Counted from the first letter of the stretch, positions 20,914-28,741 are shown. The stretch: DNA of 40,857 bases from Candidatus Staskawiczbacteria bacterium (GCA_026395295.1 JAPLYZ010000005.1:1-40857); one strand, 5' to 3'. The notes: a model not told the origin generated them from the letters alone. A program made the numbers and translations.

Positions 20914-22335
20914 TTACAGAAGCCACTTAAATTTTTCAAATCTCGGGCCTACAAAAATCATCAATAATATTCTGGTAATAAATATTGCTGAAAATAAGCT
21001 GACTAAAATACCCAATGCCAAAGTAAATGCAAATCCTTTAATGAATGACGTTGCCACTAGGAACAAGATCGCGCAAACAATTAGAGAGTTGAAGTTGCTG
21101 TCGCGAATTGATGGCCAAGCCCTTCTGAACCCTTCGTCAATGGCCTGCGACAAGCCCTTGCCCGATTTTATTTCTTCTTTCATTCTGGCGAAAATTAGAA
21201 TGTTAGCGTCAACTGCCATGCCTATGGAAAGCACAAATCCGCCAATTCCCGACATGCTCATTGTTACAGGAATCAATTTGAATATGGCTAAAGTTATAGC
21301 CACATAAATAACCAGCGCAATAGATGCCAGCAACCCGGGGAACCTGTAGAAAATAATCATAAATGCAACAACTGCCAACAAGCCGTATATGCCGGCCATA
21401 AGCGATTTTTGAAGAGAAACCGAGCCTAAGGTTGGCCCAACTGTTTCCTGAGAAATAGGGTTGCCAATTTTTACGGGCAAAGCTCCGGAGTTTAATCTGC
21501 TGGCAATAGTGGTTGCTGTCGCCACGCTGATGTCTCCTGTAATTTGCGCTCTTCCTCCGGTAATTTTGTCTTGAACAATCGGGGCATATATATCCTGATT
21601 ATCAATTTTTCCGTCTCCGTTTGCGTCAATTATAGAAGCTCCGTCTAAATAAATTGCTATTGGTTTTTTTATATTCCTTCCTGTAACATCGGCAAAAATT
21701 TTAGCCCCTGCGTCGTCAAATTGCAAATCAATTCTATATTTGCCGGTTATTTGGTCAGCTGTAACTGTTGCGCTTTTTAAATATTTTCCGGTCAATTCAG
21801 TGGGTTTAAAATATGGATTCTGCAAAGCTAAAGTCCAATCTTTTATTTTAGTAATGTCTTCTTTTTTTTCTTGAGCAGCCTGAATTTCTTTTATTTTATC
21901 TAAAATCGGCTTGGACTCGGCTTCTGTCCTTTGCTCGTCGAATTCCAAATAGGGCGTCTGACCGATCATTTGAATTGCCTGTTGAACATCTGTAACTCCG
22001 GGCAGTTCAACCACCAATCTGTCTTGACCCTGGATTTGAATAATGGGCTCGGAAACTCCAAACATATTTACTCTTCTTTCAATAATGTCTCTCAGCCCAG
22101 ACATGGCTCCTGTTTTATCTGCGGTCTGACTCAAATCAGCTTGATAAACCAAGCTGACTCCGCCCTGCAAATCAAGACCCAAAACATAAGGCTTTTCCGG
22201 GAAGTGCGGAAGAGTCCACGACAATTTGTGATTTAAAAAATCAACTGAATTATTAAAATAATTCGGATAAGCAAAAATCCCGGCCAAAACGGCCAAGACT
22301 AAAACTCCGATAAAAATATAGTGTTTTTGTTGCAT
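20914..22335 (-). CDS. secD: Protein translocase subunit SecD
   Basis: The 473-aa protein begins with TM1, then the hallmark LGLDLQGGVSLVY. The P1 region carries ERRVNMFGVSEPIIQ and RLVVELPGV, the P1 head lies near GKYRIDLQFDDAGAK, and ISVATATTIASRLNSGALPV precedes the membrane part. TM4 carries GGFVLSIGMAVDANILIFAR, with the conserved Asp of the proton path. It forms the SecDF complex with the adjacent secF. The gene order secD-secF is the common one. A clean promoter ends about 15 nt before the ATG, and no Shine-Dalgarno site is visible. Confidence 0.97.
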   Translation of the reverse strand: MQQKHYIFIGVLVLAVLAGIFAYPNYFNNSVDFLNHKLSWTLPHFPEKPYVLGLDLQGGVSLVYQADLSQTADKTGAMSGLRDIIERRVNMFGVSEPIIQIQGQDRLVVELPGVTDVQQAIQMIGQTPYLEFDEQRTEAESKPILDKIKEIQAAQEKKEDITKIKDWTLALQNPYFKPTELTGKYLKSATVTADQITGKYRIDLQFDDAGAKIFADVTGRNIKKPIAIYLDGASIIDANGDGKIDNQDIYAPIVQDKITGGRAQITGDISVATATTIASRLNSGALPVKIGNPISQETVGPTLGSVSLQKSLMAGIYGLLAVVAFMIIFYRFPGLLASIALVIYVAITLAIFKLIPVTMSMSGIGGFVLSIGMAVDANILIFARMKEEIKSGKGLSQAIDEGFRRAWPSIRDSNFNSLIVCAILFLVATSFIKGFAFTLALGILVSLFSAIFITRILLMIFVGPRFEKFKWLL

Positions 22336-22356
22336 ATAATAAATTGAATATTTTTC

Positions 22357-22385
22357 AGTATAACCCAGCTATTAAAAATAATCAA
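22357..22385 (-). promoter_or_regulatory. Promoter of secD-secF
   Basis: On the minus strand: TTGATT, 17-bp spacer, TATACT. Predicted start is about 22350, giving a leader of roughly 15 nt. Confidence 0.7.
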
Positions 22386-22401
22386 GCCCTTATTGTTTTT
22401 T

Positions 22402-22908
22402 TTACAATTTATTTTTAACGCGATTAAAATCTTTGATAAATCCTTGGCAGTAAATCTCTGGATTTTTCTTCATGTCTTCCTCCAACTCACCAACACTCAT
22501 TCTTCTAAAAGACACAACCTCGTGGCTCAGTTTCGGCTCCTCGTCGCTTTTTGCCAGAAAAATTCCGCAAAACAATTTAATTTTTCTTTCGCCGTGGATG
22601 TTTTCTAAATAAAATTTATCAAGCATTTTTACCGGACTTCTAATTCCGGTTTCTTCTAAAAGTTCTCGCTGCGCAGCTTGCCCGTAAGTTTCACCGGCAT
22701 CAACGTTTCCAAAAGCCGAAAGGTCAAACATGTTTGCGTCAATTGTTTTATGAGGGCCTCTTTTGCAAACAATAATCTTTCCGCCGGAGTCTGCAACAAT
22801 TATCGCCACAACCCGCGATATAAACCCCTTTTCGAACTTTTTGCTTTTCAGTTCGCTTCCTATAACTTCGTCTTTTTCATTAACTATATCTATCAAATGG
22901 TCTGTCAT
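22402..22908 (-). CDS. NUDIX hydrolase (Idi/YfcD-like)
   Basis: Translation from the ATG at 22908 (MTDHLIDIVNEKDEVIG) gives 168 aa and overlaps the upstream phosphodiesterase by ATGA. The longer track ORF includes a CPERSRR peptide that is just the antisense of a palindromic insert. The NUDIX box is complete: GNVDAGETYGQAAQRELLEETGI. The LIDIVNEKDEVIG opening is typical of the IPP-isomerase-like/YfcD branch, which hydrolyses nucleoside diphosphate derivatives or acts on isoprenoid diphosphates. The substrate cannot be read from the sequence. It is the last gene of the dinB-to-NUDIX operon. Confidence 0.9.
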   Translation of the reverse strand: MTDHLIDIVNEKDEVIGSELKSKKFEKGFISRVVAIIVADSGGKIIVCKRGPHKTIDANMFDLSAFGNVDAGETYGQAAQRELLEETGIRSPVKMLDKFYLENIHGERKIKLFCGIFLAKSDEEPKLSHEVVSFRRMSVGELEEDMKKNPEIYCQGFIKDFNRVKNKL

Positions 22909-23414
22909 AGCTTTTCCAATATCTTTAATTCTAATTTGCCGGTCTCGGTGTTGTAAACAGCAAAACTGGGTTTGTAGAATTGACCTGCCAATTCGCCGGG
23001 GTTTATCATGTGACACTTTTTTCCTTCGACTCCGCTCAGGACAAGTTCGTCCCAAGGTCTGTGAGTGTGGCCGTAAAAAACTAAGTCAAACTTTCCTGAT
23101 TGCGCTAATTTTTTCGCCATATCCGGAAAATGGCAAAAGCCTATTTTTCTTCGCCTCGCCAAAGTCTCCGACGAGGGCGGGTCTACAATTTCAATTTCTA
23201 ATTTGTCTGGCAAATCTTGCATATCAAAATCTGCGTTGCCTCTCACAAATTTTATGTCGCCACTAAAATATTTTTTAGCTTCATCAATTGTCTCTTGGCT
23301 TGAAATATCTCCGCAATGCAAAATCAATTGGATATTTTGGTTCTTGATCCAATCAATAGCCTTTTTAAAATTCGCCCAATTATTATGCGTGTCCGACACA
23401 ATTGCAATTTTCAT
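22905..23414 (-). CDS. YfcE/MJ0936-type metallophosphoesterase
   Basis: The 169-aa calcineurin-like phosphoesterase has SDTHNN (D8, H10), the metal-bridging HCGDIS, VRGNADFD and the C-terminal YGHTHRP. These are the di-metal ligands of the family, which cleaves phosphodiesters of small molecules. Two segments look inserted: DPPSSETLARRR before IGFCHF (GC-rich, palindromic DNA) and LVLSGVEG after THRPWDE (a ccttcgac...ctcagg palindrome). Both lie in surface loops and keep the frame. Start and stop overlap neighbours by ATGA at both ends, so translation is coupled. Confidence 0.93.
   Translation of the reverse strand: MKIAIVSDTHNNWANFKKAIDWIKNQNIQLILHCGDISSQETIDEAKKYFSGDIKFVRGNADFDMQDLPDKLEIEIVDPPSSETLARRRKIGFCHFPDMAKKLAQSGKFDLVFYGHTHRPWDELVLSGVEGKKCHMINPGELAGQFYKPSFAVYNTETGKLELKILEKL
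23023..23040. repeat. ccttcgac-ctcagg palindrome inside the phosphoesterase
   Basis: ccttcgactccgctcagg encodes part of LVLSGVEG on the minus strand. It is a dispersed family with copies at 9834, 11655 and 24243. Confidence 0.7.
23152..23182. repeat. GC-rich palindromic insert inside the phosphoesterase
   Basis: The sequence cgcctcgcc...gagggcgggtc encodes the DPPSSETLARRR segment, which interrupts the usual strand before IGFCHF. It is much more GC-rich than the surrounding gene. Confidence 0.5.
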
Positions 23415-23632
23415 ATTTCGATGTATTTAAATCTTGGAAGTTTTTGTCCGTTCACCTCCACTTCTTCAAAAAACATTTTTACTGGCCTCACCCAATAGTG
23501 AGGCTCGCCGGCGCGCTTGCCGGTAATGTGTTTATACACAACAAACTCTTCCAAAGTTTCACTGTGAAGGGCGGTGCCAATTACTTCAACTAAATCTCCC
23601 TTAAAATGTTTGTACTTCCCAGGTTTTACCAT
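23411..23632 (-). CDS. DUF1653 domain protein
   Basis: The 73-aa protein carries the family pattern: KPGKYKHFKGDLVEVIGTA, then HSETLEEFVVYKH, WVRPVKMFFEEVEVNGQ and PRFKYIE. The domain is a small beta-rich module of unknown biochemical function, found in many bacteria as a whole protein or fused to nucleotide-processing domains. It overlaps the phosphoesterase start (ATGA) and follows the CAP gene stop by 1 nt, so it belongs to the same operon. The charged beta surface is consistent with ligand or nucleic-acid contact, but nothing more can be read. Confidence 0.9.
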   Translation of the reverse strand: MVKPGKYKHFKGDLVEVIGTALHSETLEEFVVYKHITGKRAGEPHYWVRPVKMFFEEVEVNGQKLPRFKYIEI

Positions 23633-23633
23633 A

Positions 23634-24533
23634 TTATTTTCCTGTGACGCAGTTATTAAAATTACTTACTTGGACGTTATACTTTGAAATGGTTGTCTTT
23701 ATTTGTTGTGTCATCAAATCATATTGGGTAATCAGCTGGTTGTAATCATTTATCATTTGGTTATAACTCGCAGATTTTGGATTAGTATTGTTAATCTGGT
23801 TTCGCTTTTCATCAATGCTGGCTGACAATGCATCCAATTGCGCTTTGTACGAATCAATTTGATTTTTTAAATTCTTATCAGGCTCAGAGCAAACAGAAAG
23901 AGGGAGCCCAAATTCCTGCACGCCAATCCACATGGTTTCGCCCTTGTAAATTCCTTTTACCACCGCCACTCCAATTTCTGTATACCTGTTGTTCAAAATG
24001 TTTGCCCTATGACCAGGACTGTTCATCCAGTCTTGCACAACCTCTTTTTCCGAAGAAAAATTTCCCAAAATTAAATTTTCACCCTCAATAATATAATCGT
24101 ATCCGTAGTTTTGCGCCAATGTTCCTGGGCCAACTCCAGACGGAGAAACGTGCTCAAAATATTGGTTCAAAAACATATCATTGGCTTTTGCCGAAGCTGC
24201 TTGGGCAAGTTTGGCATTTTCTTTCAACGCCGGCAAACCCGTCCTGAGCCCAGTCGAAGGATTGCCGTTTTGTTTCCTCTGCAAGTTCGTCTCTGTAATA
24301 ATTTTACTTTTAAGCAAGGTAACGTTGTTGCCCAACCCGCCGACATTCAAAGGAGACGAAGTAAATATTTGTCTTCCAACCTGGGAAATTGTCTGCCCAA
24401 TGTCTGTTTTCTGAAAATCTTGAACTCGTTTATTCAAGCCACTATAAAATTTCACGACATCGTCTTTGAAATACACGCCGGCTCCAAAAGCCCCAGTCAC
24501 CAACACCAAAATTATTATTGTTTTTATTCTCAT
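23634..24533 (-). CDS. Membrane-anchored CAP (SCP/PR-1) domain protein with C-terminal coiled coil
   Basis: The 299-aa protein has an N-terminal TM/signal segment (IIILVLVTGAFGAGVYF). The CAP domain spans about residues 75-205: LPALKENAKLAQAASAKAND, YFEHVSPSG, then GENLILGNFSSEKEVVQDWM, SPGHRANILNNRYTEIGVA and WIGVQEFG. These carry the family's conserved His/Glu set (H in YFEH, E in GENL, H in SPGH). A Gln/Asn-rich coiled coil of about 80 residues follows. Bacterial CAP proteins are surface or secreted, with roles in wall or envelope interactions. A 9-residue NPSTGLRTG insert between NG and LPAL comes from a palindromic element. It overlaps dinB by ATGA. Confidence 0.92.
   Translation of the reverse strand: MRIKTIIILVLVTGAFGAGVYFKDDVVKFYSGLNKRVQDFQKTDIGQTISQVGRQIFTSSPLNVGGLGNNVTLLKSKIITETNLQRKQNGNPSTGLRTGLPALKENAKLAQAASAKANDMFLNQYFEHVSPSGVGPGTLAQNYGYDYIIEGENLILGNFSSEKEVVQDWMNSPGHRANILNNRYTEIGVAVVKGIYKGETMWIGVQEFGLPLSVCSEPDKNLKNQIDSYKAQLDALSASIDEKRNQINNTNPKSASYNQMINDYNQLITQYDLMTQQIKTTISKYNVQVSNFNNCVTGK
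24243..24260. repeat. cctgag-cgaagg palindrome inside the CAP gene
   Basis: cctgagcccagtcgaagg encodes part of the extra NPSTGLRTG segment. It belongs to the same family as 9834, 11655 and 23023. Confidence 0.7.
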
Positions 24534-25657
24534 GCTAGTTTCTCTAGTTTAACACCGATTAGGCGGATTAATTTCTGGTGCGGGTTTTTTCTGCGGTCTA
24601 AATAAGGCAACAAAAGTTTTAACGCTTCAAGCTCTAATTCTTTTGCGCCGCCTGCAGGTTTTTTTAATGTTTTAGCTGTTGTTTTTGTTTCAAAATCTGA
24701 AAACCTCACCGTGATCCCGACAGTTTTAAAGGTTTTAAACCCGCTGTCTAAAAATCTTTTATAAACGCTCTTGCAAAGATTTTCCAAAACTTCGCCGACA
24801 TAAACCGAATTCAAGGTATCCTGCTGAAACGTTGTCTGCTCGCCTATGGATTTTGCTTCCCTATTTTCAACAAGGGGCGAATTGTCTATTCCTCGAGACT
24901 TATAATAAATGTCCGCTCCCCACTTTCCAAAATCCTCCTGCAACTTCTCTTTTGTTAATTTCTTCAGGTCTTTTATAATCTTGATGCCCTGTTGGTTTAA
25001 AATCTGCTCTGTTTTAGGTCCTATGCCCGGAATTTCCCTTATTGAAAGAGGTTCTAAAAACCCGCCCAAACTGCCTCGCCAGATTGTGGCGGGCCCGTCG
25101 AAATGCCTCTCAAGGCTTTTGTCGGGTTTTTCGGGCACGATATAAAGACCATCTGGTTTCTTAAATCCGGCTGAAATTTTAGCTATTAATTTATTTTGCC
25201 CAATTCCAACAGAGCAGGTAACTTTCAGCTCTTTTTTTATTTCCTCTTTTATTTTTTTGCAAATTTCTTCTGCTTTCTTATAGCTTTTAGCAAAAGACAA
25301 ATCAAAATAAAATTCGTCTATGCTGGCAGGTTCCACAACTTCGGCGCGTTTTTTTATAATTTCAAAAATCTGGTCAGATGCCTTGTTATATCTTTCAAAG
25401 TCCACCGGCAAAAATATAACCTCGGGTTTTCCTTCAGTCTTTGCTTTTTGCGACAACCGCCAAGCCACTGAAATTGGCAAAGCAGAATGTATGCCATATT
25501 CCCTTGCCTTGTAATTTGCAGTTGAAACAACTCCTCTGCCGTTTCCATTTTTTGGGTCAGACCCAACAGCAATCGGCTTATCTTTAAAAATAGGACTTGC
25601 CGCCTCCTCCAACGAGGCGAAAAACGCATCCATATCCAAATGTGCAATTATTCTCAT
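24530..25657 (-). CDS. dinB: DNA polymerase IV (Y family)
   Basis: The 375-aa lesion-bypass polymerase has [12 protein letters not shown] (first catalytic Asp), [13 protein letters not shown], the second catalytic motif [26 protein letters not shown], then the thumb HhH motif [15 protein letters not shown] and the little-finger domain ([22 protein letters not shown]). It extends primers across damaged template in the cytoplasm with low fidelity. About 20 residues ([20 protein letters not shown]) sit between VPEKPD and [14 protein letters not shown], where homologs have a short loop. The DNA matches the insert in cysteine-rich paralog 3. The C-terminus is short and a beta-clamp-binding peptide is not evident. 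Overlaps of 4 nt join it to the genes on both sides. Confidence 0.96.
   Translation of the reverse strand: MRIIAHLDMDAFFASLEEAASPIFKDKPIAVGSDPKNGNGRGVVSTANYKAREYGIHSALPISVAWRLSQKAKTEGKPEVIFLPVDFERYNKASDQIFEIIKKRAEVVEPASIDEFYFDLSFAKSYKKAEEICKKIKEEIKKELKVTCSVGIGQNKLIAKISAGFKKPDGLYIVPEKPDKSLERHFDGPATIWRGSLGGFLEPLSIREIPGIGPKTEQILNQQGIKIIKDLKKLTKEKLQEDFGKWGADIYYKSRGIDNSPLVENREAKSIGEQTTFQQDTLNSVYVGEVLENLCKSVYKRFLDSGFKTFKTVGITVRFSDFETKTTAKTLKKPAGGAKELELEALKLLLPYLDRRKNPHQKLIRLIGVKLEKLA
25082..25126. repeat. Dispersed element in dinB shared with paralog 3
   Basis: 39 of 45 bases match 11502-11546. It contains gggccc and ggc/gcc inverted segments. It encodes the in-frame extra loop of dinB. Confidence 0.75.
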
Positions 25658-25947
25658 ATTGTTTCAACCTCGGTCAATTCTTTTTCAAGAATTACATCTG
25701 CCTTCCCAAAAATAAATTTTCCTTTAAATTCAAAATCTATAATCCCAACCTTATCCAAATTTTTGACTTCAATGCCGGCCTCTTCTCGCAATTCCCTTTT
25801 CGCCGCGTTTTCTATGGTTTCTCCGTTATCAACTTTTCCGCCAAACCCGTTCCATCTTCCCATTCCAAACCCGCGTTTTTTCATTCCAAGCAAAATTTTC
25901 GGAGGCTGATAAACTATGCAAAGTGTCATTATTTTTTTATTTTCCAT
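25654..25947 (-). CDS. MTH1/MutT-like NUDIX protein with probable internal deletion
   Basis: The 97-aa protein carries [16 protein letters not shown] and the complete NUDIX box [24 protein letters not shown], the pattern of MTH1-type hydrolases that sanitise oxidised purine nucleotides. Family members are about 150-160 aa. Here IDFEF, normally followed by about 50 residues covering the WF..D-I-P and LPL segments, runs straight into [12 protein letters not shown] and EVETI, which resembles the family's C-terminal strand. An in-frame loss of the middle is the simplest reading, so the fold may be incomplete and activity is doubtful. The ATG is followed on the same transcript by dinB with a 4-nt overlap. 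GIY-YIG cassette 2 is immediately upstream. Confidence 0.85.
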   Translation of the reverse strand: MENKKIMTLCIVYQPPKILLGMKKRGFGMGRWNGFGGKVDNGETIENAAKRELREEAGIEVKNLDKVGIIDFEFKGKFIFGKADVILEKELTEVETI

Positions 25948-25968
25948 GCCATTTTTTAACCTTTATTT

Positions 25969-26321
25969 TGTCATTCCCGCGCAAGCGGGAATCCAGATTT
26001 AAATTAAGCCATATAAATCTTTCCAATTTGGATTTTCTTTCTCAATTAACTCTAATTTCCATTTTCTGTTCCACTTCTTAAGTTGTTTTTCTCTTCCGAT
26101 AGCACTTTTAACGTCGCTCGTCTCTTTATAATACACAAGATTATGAACATTATATTTTTTTGTAAATCCATCTACCAAATTATTTTTATGTTCAAAGATT
26201 CTTCGTTTCAGGTCGGAAGTAAAACCAACATACAAAGTTCCATTTCTTTCACTTGCCATAATATAGATATAATAGTTTTTAGAATTCATGAATCTGGATC
26301 CCCGCCTTCGCGGGGATGACA
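25969..26321. mobile_element. GIY-YIG cassette 2: nuclease gene bracketed by cattcccgc-type palindromes
   Basis: The left unit, tgtcattcccgcgcaagcgggaatccag (25969-25996), and the right unit, ctggatccccgccttcgcggggatgaca (26294-26321), are inverted copies. The single gene between them has its stop 2 nt from the left unit and its ATG 4 nt from the right unit, the same spacing as cassette 1. The 68-bp doublet at 7935-8002 carries the same ends without a gene. The insertion separates secA from the NUDIX gene. Confidence 0.75.
25999..26289 (-). CDS. GIY-YIG domain nuclease (cassette 2)
   Basis: The start chosen is the ATG at 26289 (MNSKNYYIYIMASERNG), giving 96 aa. The longer track ORF adds MSSPRRRGSRF, which is only the translation of the flanking palindrome. 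Motifs are YYIYIM and LYVGFT for the GIY/YIG strands, RRIFEHKNN with the catalytic Arg, and the metal-binding Glu in IGREKQLKKW, followed by WKLELIEKENPNWKDLY. This is the common bacterial stand-alone GIY-YIG subtype and is only distantly similar to the protein at 5958-6215. A nuclease that recognises or propagates the flanking repeats is proposed, not proven. Confidence 0.93.
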   Translation of the reverse strand: MNSKNYYIYIMASERNGTLYVGFTSDLKRRIFEHKNNLVDGFTKKYNVHNLVYYKETSDVKSAIGREKQLKKWNRKWKLELIEKENPNWKDLYGLI

Positions 26322-26330
26322 TCTGCAATG

Positions 26331-28646
26331 TCATTTTCCATGGCAATGTTTGAATTTTTTACCTGATCCGCAAGGACAAGGCTCATTCCTGCCAATTTTT
26401 TTCTTTCCTGATTCAACTGCATGAGATTGTGGCACTGCTTTCCCGCCCGAGGCGGGTCCGCTTCGGGCGGACAAAATGTTTTCGGCAATGCTGGAGTCAA
26501 TGGTTGCCAGCAACTGGCTGAAAGCTTTGTGGCCTTCGTTTTTATATTCAACCAAAGGATCCCGGCCACTGTAAGCTCGCAAACGAACAGAATCTCTAAT
26601 GTGATCCATATAAGACAAGTGTTCCTGCCAAAGCATGTCTAAAACGCGCAAAGAAATAAATTTTTCATTTTCATTCTTAGAAATTTCAAGAAACGCTTTT
26701 CTTTTTTTATAGATGATTTCCCGGTGCTTGTTCAAAACATCGTCGTACTCCAAAACATGATGGCGCGAATCGAAATTAAACCCTTCAATTTTTTCCTGCG
26801 CCGATTCAATGGCTCCGGAAATCATCCCTGCCTGGATGGGCTCGTCTTCCGGAATTTTCAAAGCAGTCATTAAAGATTTTATTTTGTCTCCGCCAAAAAT
26901 TCTCATCAAATCATCTTCCAAAGAAACAAAAAATTGCGTAGATCCCGGATCGCCCTGCCTGCCCGACCTTCCGCGGAGCTGATTATCAATTCTTCTGGCG
27001 TCATGCCTTTCGGTGCCAATAACATGAAGTCCTCCGAATTTTTTCACTTCTTCGGTTGTTTCCGGCAATGACGGATTGCCACCAAGAATTATATCAACTC
27101 CCCTGCCTGCCATGTTGGTGGCAATTGTCACAGCTCCTTTTTTTCCTGCCTGAGCAATAATTTCCCCCTCCCTTTCGTGATTTTTTGCATTCAAAATATT
27201 ATGGGGTATTCCTCTCATTTCCAGTAATTTCCCCAAATACTCATTTCTTTCCACAGACCTTGTGCCAACCAAAATCGGCTGGCCTTTTTTGTGCAATTCT
27301 TCAATTTCTTTTATAACCGCTGTAAATTTCCCTGCCTCTGTTTTAAAAACTTTGTCAGCAAAGTCTTGCCTTGCCGCAGGTTTGTTCGGCGGTATGGCAA
27401 CAACTTCCAACTTGTAAACTTTATCAAATTCCTCTGCCGAAGTTACCGCGGTTCCTGTCATTCCGGCCAATTTTTTGTACATTCTGAAATAATTCTGGAA
27501 AGTAATTGTCGCCATTGTAATTGACTCGGGTTGCACAACAACCCCCTCTTTTGCTTCCACTGCCTGATGCAAACCGGCCGACCATCTGCGTCCCGGTAAA
27601 ATTCTTCCGGTGAATTCATCAATAATCAAAATTTCCCCATTTTTTACAGTGTAATCTCTGTCTTTCAAAAACAACGCTTTGGCTTTCAAAGCCGACTCCA
27701 ACTGATGGGTTGCTATAATGTCGTTATCTAACCAAGGGTCAAATCCCAAGTTTTTTACAACTCGGTTCTGCCCCTGGTCGGTAAAAGCAACTGTTTTCAT
27801 TTTTTCATCCAGCTCGTAATCAATTTTTTTCTCCAACGGTAAAATAACTCTTGCAAAAGTATAATATTTTTCAGTGGCTTCTTCGGCTTGTCCGGAAATT
27901 ATCAGGGGCACGCGCGCCTCATCAATTAAAATTGAATCTACCTCGTCAACAATGGCAAAATTATGGCCTCGTTGGACTTCCTGATTTTTTTCGTAAACCA
28001 TGTTGTCTCGCAAATAATCAAACCCAAATTCATTGTTGGTTCCATAAGTAATGTCGGCTAAATAGGCATCTCTTTTTGAGCAAGGTTTCAAAAATTCTTG
28101 GACCACCTTAAACCCTCCCACCACATCACGTTCTTTATCATTTTTGTAATTTTCGTCATATATATAGCCTGACTCATTGGTGATGCACCCAACCGACATT
28201 CCAAGCGCATTATAAATTTGCCCCATCCAAACCATATCTCTTTTTGCCAAGTAATCGTTAACTGTAATAATGTGCGCGCCTTTTCCTTCCAAAGCATTCA
28301 AATACGCAGGCAGAGTAGCTGACAAAGTTTTTCCTTCTCCGGTTCTCATTTCGGCAATTTTTCCCTGATGTAAAACAATTCCTCCAATCATCTGCACGTC
28401 AAAATGCCTTTGATTCAGGGTTCTTTTTCCGGCTTCGCGTACGCATGCAAAAGCTTCGGGCAACAAATCGTCCAAAGCTTCCCCTTTCTGCAACCTCTCT
28501 CTAAATTCTTTCGTCTTTCCTTTTAACTGCTCAGCTGAAAATTTTTCAAACTCTAACTCAAAAGAATTTATTTTATCAATTATTGGCTGAAGACTTTTTA
28601 TAAACTTTTCGTTAGGGTCTCCAAAAATTTTAGTTAAAATGCTCAT
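26331..28646 (-). CDS. secA: Preprotein translocase ATPase SecA, lacking part of the helical wing/scaffold region
   Basis: The 771-aa motor drives preproteins through SecYEG. N-terminal features are MRTGEGKTLSATLPAYLN (Walker A), TVNDYLAKRD and VDEVDSILIDEAR (DEAD box). The preprotein cross-linking domain and NBD2 follow (ATNMAGRGVDIILGG, HDARRIDNQLRGRSGRQGD). The C-terminus has the zinc motif CPCGSGKKFKHC that binds SecB or ribosome. Between VLEYDDVLNKHREIIYKKRK and LRVLDMLWQEHLSYMDHIRD only about 14 residues remain; typical SecA has about 95 more. The missing part covers the helical wing and neighbouring scaffold. A GC-rich palindromic insert encodes RSGPASGGKA before the zinc tail. The promoter lies almost on the ATG. 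Confidence 0.96.
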   Translation of the reverse strand: MSILTKIFGDPNEKFIKSLQPIIDKINSFELEFEKFSAEQLKGKTKEFRERLQKGEALDDLLPEAFACVREAGKRTLNQRHFDVQMIGGIVLHQGKIAEMRTGEGKTLSATLPAYLNALEGKGAHIITVNDYLAKRDMVWMGQIYNALGMSVGCITNESGYIYDENYKNDKERDVVGGFKVVQEFLKPCSKRDAYLADITYGTNNEFGFDYLRDNMVYEKNQEVQRGHNFAIVDEVDSILIDEARVPLIISGQAEEATEKYYTFARVILPLEKKIDYELDEKMKTVAFTDQGQNRVVKNLGFDPWLDNDIIATHQLESALKAKALFLKDRDYTVKNGEILIIDEFTGRILPGRRWSAGLHQAVEAKEGVVVQPESITMATITFQNYFRMYKKLAGMTGTAVTSAEEFDKVYKLEVVAIPPNKPAARQDFADKVFKTEAGKFTAVIKEIEELHKKGQPILVGTRSVERNEYLGKLLEMRGIPHNILNAKNHEREGEIIAQAGKKGAVTIATNMAGRGVDIILGGNPSLPETTEEVKKFGGLHVIGTERHDARRIDNQLRGRSGRQGDPGSTQFFVSLEDDLMRIFGGDKIKSLMTALKIPEDEPIQAGMISGAIESAQEKIEGFNFDSRHHVLEYDDVLNKHREIIYKKRKAFLEISKNENEKFISLRVLDMLWQEHLSYMDHIRDSVRLRAYSGRDPLVEYKNEGHKAFSQLLATIDSSIAENILSARSGPASGGKAVPQSHAVESGKKKIGRNEPCPCGSGKKFKHCHGK
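26442..26471. repeat. GC-rich tandem palindromes near the secA 3' end
   Basis: cccgcc-cga-ggcggg followed by tccgcttcgggcgga. The run encodes RSGPASGGK in the unstructured linker before the SecA zinc motif and is much more GC-rich than the gene. Confidence 0.55.
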
Positions 28647-28654
28647 ATAATTGT

Positions 28655-28663
28655 ATTATATCA
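28655..28663 (-). promoter_or_regulatory. Extended -10 promoter of secA
   Basis: On the minus strand the sequence reads TGATATAAT, a TGn extended -10 with a perfect hexamer and no good -35. The predicted start at about 28648 leaves a leader of 0-3 nt before the ATG at 28646. Confidence 0.55.
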
Positions 28664-28671
28664 GCTTATAC

Positions 28672-28697
28672 GAAAAACCGCATTTATTCAATGCGGT
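28672..28697 (-). terminator. Rho-independent terminator of the AbiEii-like gene
   Basis: The minus-strand RNA reads ACCGCATT-gaat-AAATGCGGT followed by TTTT. It lies 45 nt after the toxin gene stop and just upstream of the secA promoter, insulating secA. Confidence 0.82.
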
Positions 28698-28741
28698 GTA
28701 AACAATTGCTATGTCCGACGTAACAATTCCAGCTTTTACCT

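Noticed and set aside
22909-23055. N-terminal extension of the NUDIX ORF (MGRTCPERSRR...)
   Set aside because: It overlaps the phosphoesterase gene by 150 bp and is the off-frame reading of a palindrome. The ATG at 22908 gives the usual ATGA overlap.
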